From the NCBI GenBank assembly GCA_017542305.1, contig JAFXXK010000015.1, positions 1 to 64,000 of the forward strand: a DNA stretch of 64,000 nt. The letters run 5' to 3'. Every line of letters begins with the position of its first letter. Position 1 is the first letter of the stretch. The notes beneath the pieces were generated by a model, which worked only from the letters and a program-made list of their open reading frames with translations, did no database searches and had not been told where the DNA came from. Shown here piece by piece: positions 61,123 through 64,000 of the stretch. The translations under genes and the position numbers were made by a program. Origin of the DNA: a bacterium. Its GTDB lineage: Bacteria; Cyanobacteriota; Vampirovibrionia; Gastranaerophilales; Gastranaerophilaceae.

Positions 61123-62243
61123 TGCTAGATTTTTTACATACCTTTGGTGACTTTATTGCATTAAAACTCGGCTTGGATTTATCAACCAAACTCGGTTCAA
61201 GCGTAAGTTTTTTCATTGAAGACACCATTAAAATATTTATCCTTATATATGTAATGCTTTTTGTAGTATCTCTTTTCAGGGCGCAATTATCGGCAGAAAA
61301 AATAAAGGCTTATTTATCAGGAAAATCTGCATGGATAGGATATCTGCTTGCAGTATTTCTCGGAGTTGTAACACCTTTTTGTTCCTGTTCTTCAATACCT
61401 TTATTCATAGCTTTCATTGCAGCGGGAATCCCGTTTGGGATGACAATGACCTTTTTAATAAGTTCACCGTTGATAAGCGAAATCGCTGCGGCATTGCTGT
61501 TAATAACTCCTAATGCAGGACCGGTTGCAGCAATTGCATATATTACGGTAGGTGCAGTAATTTCCATATTGGGCGGCTGGTTATGCGACAAATACGGACT
61601 GGAAAGATTGAGAACACGCCATCCGTTTGATGAAGAAGCACTTGCTCATTGCCACGATGAGCATTGCCATCATGAAGCTCATTGTACCTGCCATGCAAAT
61701 AACGGGGTACATGAAAAAACTTGCCCCTGCTATAATATTCATGAAGAAGAGTCCTGTGAATGCGGTCACCACCATCACCATGAAGATTCCTGCGGATGCT
61801 CGCATCACCATGATGAAAATGAGAAAGATTTACCGCTGATAAAATATGCACACAATTATGCAAATGCAACAATTAAAGATATATGGGTTTATGTATTAAT
61901 AGGTTTGGCCATCGGTGCAATTATGCACGGATATATTCCAACCGAAACTTATGCAAAATATCTCGGGGCAAATAATCCGTTTGCAGTTATAATTGCAGCT
62001 TTTGCGGGTATTCCTATTTATGCAAACCATGATAGCGTATTACCGATTATTCAGGTACTGCTTATGAAGGGAGTACCTCTCGGTACGACTATGGTAATGC
62101 TTATGAGTATAACCGCAATATCTTTACCGGAAATGATTATGCTGCATAAGGTTTTAAGCTGGAAAATGCTGTCAATATTCGTTGCTTATCTTTTTGTGTC
62201 ATTCATCATTGTCGGCTATTTATTGAATATGATTTTGCTCTGA
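61122..62243 (+). CDS. ArsP-type permease with His/Cys-rich loop
   Basis: Membrane permease of PF03773 (ArsP_1/DUF318), whose characterised members export organoarsenicals. The 373 residues have eight or so helices; the conserved GVVTPFCSCSSIPLFIAF near residue 80 carries the cysteines known in ArsP, and PIYANHDSVLPII marks the second half. Between the halves (about 174-236) lies a loop packed with His and Cys (HCHDEHCHHEAHCTCH, ECGHHHHHEDSCGCSHHH), probably metal-binding. ATG 61122 has GGAGG six bases upstream. Arsenic or another metal(loid) as the substrate is inference. Confidence 0.9.
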   Translation: MLDFLHTFGDFIALKLGLDLSTKLGSSVSFFIEDTIKIFILIYVMLFVVSLFRAQLSAEKIKAYLSGKSAWIGYLLAVFLGVVTPFCSCSSIPLFIAFIAAGIPFGMTMTFLISSPLISEIAAALLLITPNAGPVAAIAYITVGAVISILGGWLCDKYGLERLRTRHPFDEEALAHCHDEHCHHEAHCTCHANNGVHEKTCPCYNIHEEESCECGHHHHHEDSCGCSHHHDENEKDLPLIKYAHNYANATIKDIWVYVLIGLAIGAIMHGYIPTETYAKYLGANNPFAVIIAAFAGIPIYANHDSVLPIIQVLLMKGVPLGTTMVMLMSITAISLPEMIMLHKVLSWKMLSIFVAYLFVSFIIVGYLLNMILL

Positions 62244-62269
62244 TTAATAAGGTACGAATTTTTAAATAA

Positions 62270-64000
62270 CTAGAACTTTTTCAGATGTGCGTATGAAGCA
62301 TCCATAGCTTTTTTGCCTTGTTTGCCGAAGTCTATTGAATACATCGTACTGTCGCCAACCGGGATTACTTCCAAAATGTGTCCGATACCGAGTTTCTCAT
62401 GGAATACTCTGTCACCTGCAGCGAAAACATCTGTTACAATATCTGCCCCCTCAATTTTTCTTTCTCTTTCAGCTTCCATGTTAGCTTTTTCGAAATCGGC
62501 TTTACGTTTTTCTTCCAGCATTCTTTTTATAGCATTGTCTTTAAAAAATTCTTTTACTTTTTCTTCATCTTTTTGTTTATTTTCTTTGGATTTTACAAGA
62601 ATTGTTCTTGCAGGAGTTCTTTTTACCGCAGTAGTTGTATTGTTATTCCGTTTTTGAGGAGCAACGAAATTTGCGCCGAAGCCTGTTGTCGGCTTTACAT
62701 ATCCGTAGCTGTCCGATTGTGCTGCCGAATACCCGTAAGAAGAACTCTCCTTGTTTGCTTTTGCTCTGCTGACGGCATCCCTGAATGTCGATGATGAACC
62801 TGAATAGTTGTCACCGCCTCCGATTTTATTCAGTAACTGCGGCGGAATTTCACCTATAAATCTTGACGGATTGTAGTATTTGTATTCACCCCACATTTGA
62901 CGGCGTTTTGCAGATGTCAGATATAATTTTTCTTCGGCACGGGTTACACCAACATACATCAGACGGCGTTCCTCCTCCATTTCGGCAGGGACATTAAACG
63001 TTCTCAGATGCGGGAAAACTCCCTCATCCATACCTGCCAAAAATACCGTCGGAAACTCCAAACCTTTTGCAGAGTGTAATGTCATAAGAGTAACGTTATT
63101 CGCAATGTTATCCATACTGTCAATATCGGAAACAAGGGATACCTGAGTTAAAAATTCTCCGAGAATATTATTATCTTCTTCCGGTACAAATTCTTCCGCT
63201 ACGTTTACAAGCTCCTGTAAATTCTCAATATCCGCTTCGCTTTCCGGAGTATTCTGAGCCTGAAGTTCGTGTAAATATCCGCTTTTTTCTATTACCAAAG
63301 TTACAAACTCTCTTAAATTATATTTTGGCTGAGCTTCTTTGAACTTTTGAATGAGATTTACAAATTCCGTTATTTTAGTTCTGGTTCTCGCCGGAATTTC
63401 TTCATCCTCATCAACTCTTTGGGCAGCTGCATATAAACTTATATCTTCCATATCAGCAAAATGCTGCAGCCTTTTAATTGTGGTATCACCGATTGAACGT
63501 TTCGGAACGTTCACGATACGTTTAAAGCTTTGGGAATCATCCGTATTAAATATTAATTTAAGGTATGCGATTATATCTTTTATTTCTTTACGGTCATAGA
63601 ATTTCAGCCCCCCGTATATCCTGTATGGAATACCGGCTGCCATGCAAGCTTCTTCCAAAGCACGGGACTGAGAATTTGTACGGTAAAGAACGGCAAACTG
63701 ATTATAATTTCCTCCGCCTTCATTCTTAATTTTATCTGCTATATAGTTTGCTTCATCCGCTTCATCCTGAGCTTCATAATAATCAATTAATTCACCCTCG
63801 CCTTTATTTGAATACAGAACTTTATCAACACGCTCGGTATTATTTTCAATAATTGCATTCGCAACATCAAGGATATTTGATGTTGAACGATAATTTTGTT
63901 CAAGTTTTATTAGTTTTGCATTTTGGAAATCCCGCCTGAAATTCATGATTATCGTATAATCAGCCCCGCGCCAGCTGTATATTGACTGGTCAACATCGCC
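62270..64000 (-). CDS. pcrA: UvrD/PcrA-type DNA helicase, C-terminal part
   Basis: Superfamily 1 3'-to-5' helicase of repair and replication, truncated by the window edge; 576 residues are visible. The upstream-most codons read GDVDQSIYSWRGADYTII, the helicase motif III region, followed by LIKLEQNYRST (motif IV), GLKFYDRKEIKD, VTLMTLHSAKGLEFPTVFLAG (motif V) and EEERRLMYVGVTRAEEKLYL (motif VI). The C terminus has a low-complexity region and then the PcrA-type RNA-polymerase-interacting fold (GDRVFHEKLGIGHILEV). Confidence 0.94.
   Translation of the reverse strand, partial: GDVDQSIYSWRGADYTIIMNFRRDFQNAKLIKLEQNYRSTSNILDVANAIIENNTERVDKVLYSNKGEGELIDYYEAQDEADEANYIADKIKNEGGGNYNQFAVLYRTNSQSRALEEACMAAGIPYRIYGGLKFYDRKEIKDIIAYLKLIFNTDDSQSFKRIVNVPKRSIGDTTIKRLQHFADMEDISLYAAAQRVDEDEEIPARTRTKITEFVNLIQKFKEAQPKYNLREFVTLVIEKSGYLHELQAQNTPESEADIENLQELVNVAEEFVPEEDNNILGEFLTQVSLVSDIDSMDNIANNVTLMTLHSAKGLEFPTVFLAGMDEGVFPHLRTFNVPAEMEEERRLMYVGVTRAEEKLYLTSAKRRQMWGEYKYYNPSRFIGEIPPQLLNKIGGGDNYSGSSSTFRDAVSRAKANKESSSYGYSAAQSDSYGYVKPTTGFGANFVAPQKRNNNTTTAVKRTPARTILVKSKENKQKDEEKVKEFFKDNAIKRMLEEKRKADFEKANMEAERERKIEGADIVTDVFAAGDRVFHEKLGIGHILEVIPVGDSTMYSIDFGKQGKKAMDASYAHLKKF

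Noticed and set aside
61543-61872. His-rich minus-strand frames opposite the permease
   Set aside because: They mirror the plus-strand His/Cys codons and have no independent support.

Overview
The window is AT-rich bacterial chromosome with a compact, mostly housekeeping gene set. LPS-export genes (lptB and an LptF/G permease), a KdsC-type phosphatase and lipoprotein signals indicate a Gram-negative envelope. A four-repeat ribosomal protein S1, a filamentous haemagglutinin-like 'LktA-type' adhesin, a DUF3536/GH57 enzyme, and several otherwise unrecognisable proteins with Asn-rich N termini ending in a short F-x-G-like motif suggest a gut non-photosynthetic relative of cyanobacteria (Vampirovibrionia/Melainabacteria, order Gastranaerophilales). 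That assignment is inference from protein character; no 16S rRNA gene is present. TTG and GTG starts with good ribosome binding sites occur several times.

Layout. 1-6000 is an accessory block: a 106-bp direct repeat bracketing an orphan gene, a compact PEP-synthase/glucan-water-dikinase-like protein, another small orphan, and a one-module AAA+ ATPase. 6017-12335 holds the surface/export block: a 1160-residue secreted adhesin with a long Asp-Ala repeat and a PilZ-like C-terminal domain, a DUF559 endonuclease-like gene framed by inverted repeats, and a large glycine/Pro-Thr-rich orphan. 12646-25538 is core metabolism and regulation: a solute-binding lipoprotein coupled to aroC, an orphan GspF/PilC, an orphan histidine kinase, kdsC-like, a TPR protein, lysC, a FliA/WhiG-type sigma factor and pnp with a structured leader.

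25609-32419 carries lineage-specific membrane proteins, a TMEM43 protein, an acyl-ACP thioesterase and an FkbM methyltransferase. 32585-33118 is a gene-free stretch packed with structured repeats, ending in tRNA-Leu(GAG). 33197-41691 has a TPR protein, an orphan membrane protein, two lytic transglycosylases on either side of a shared terminator, an acyl-CoA dehydratase activase-related protein, and a GT2 with a Pro/Met tail. 41769-48888 runs lptB, LptF/G permease, phosphodiester glycosidase lipoprotein, OB-fold-like lipoprotein, GH57/DUF3536 and rpsA. 48963-58747 includes mutS2, a gmk-coaBC-nif3-like overlapping operon, pepA, an HEXXH membrane protein and a DUF3137 protein. The end carries aspS, an ArsR-regulated ArsP-type permease with a His/Cys-rich loop, and the C-terminal part of pcrA, cut by the window edge.

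Most unusual signals: a shared promoter-like pattern (TAGCAAA, 18-19 nt, TATAAT) before four orphan/accessory genes; the recurrent N-terminal tag; the PilZ signature on an exported adhesin; and a hairpin repeat element whose two copies 29 kb apart keep the loops but swap stem bases in a compensating way.
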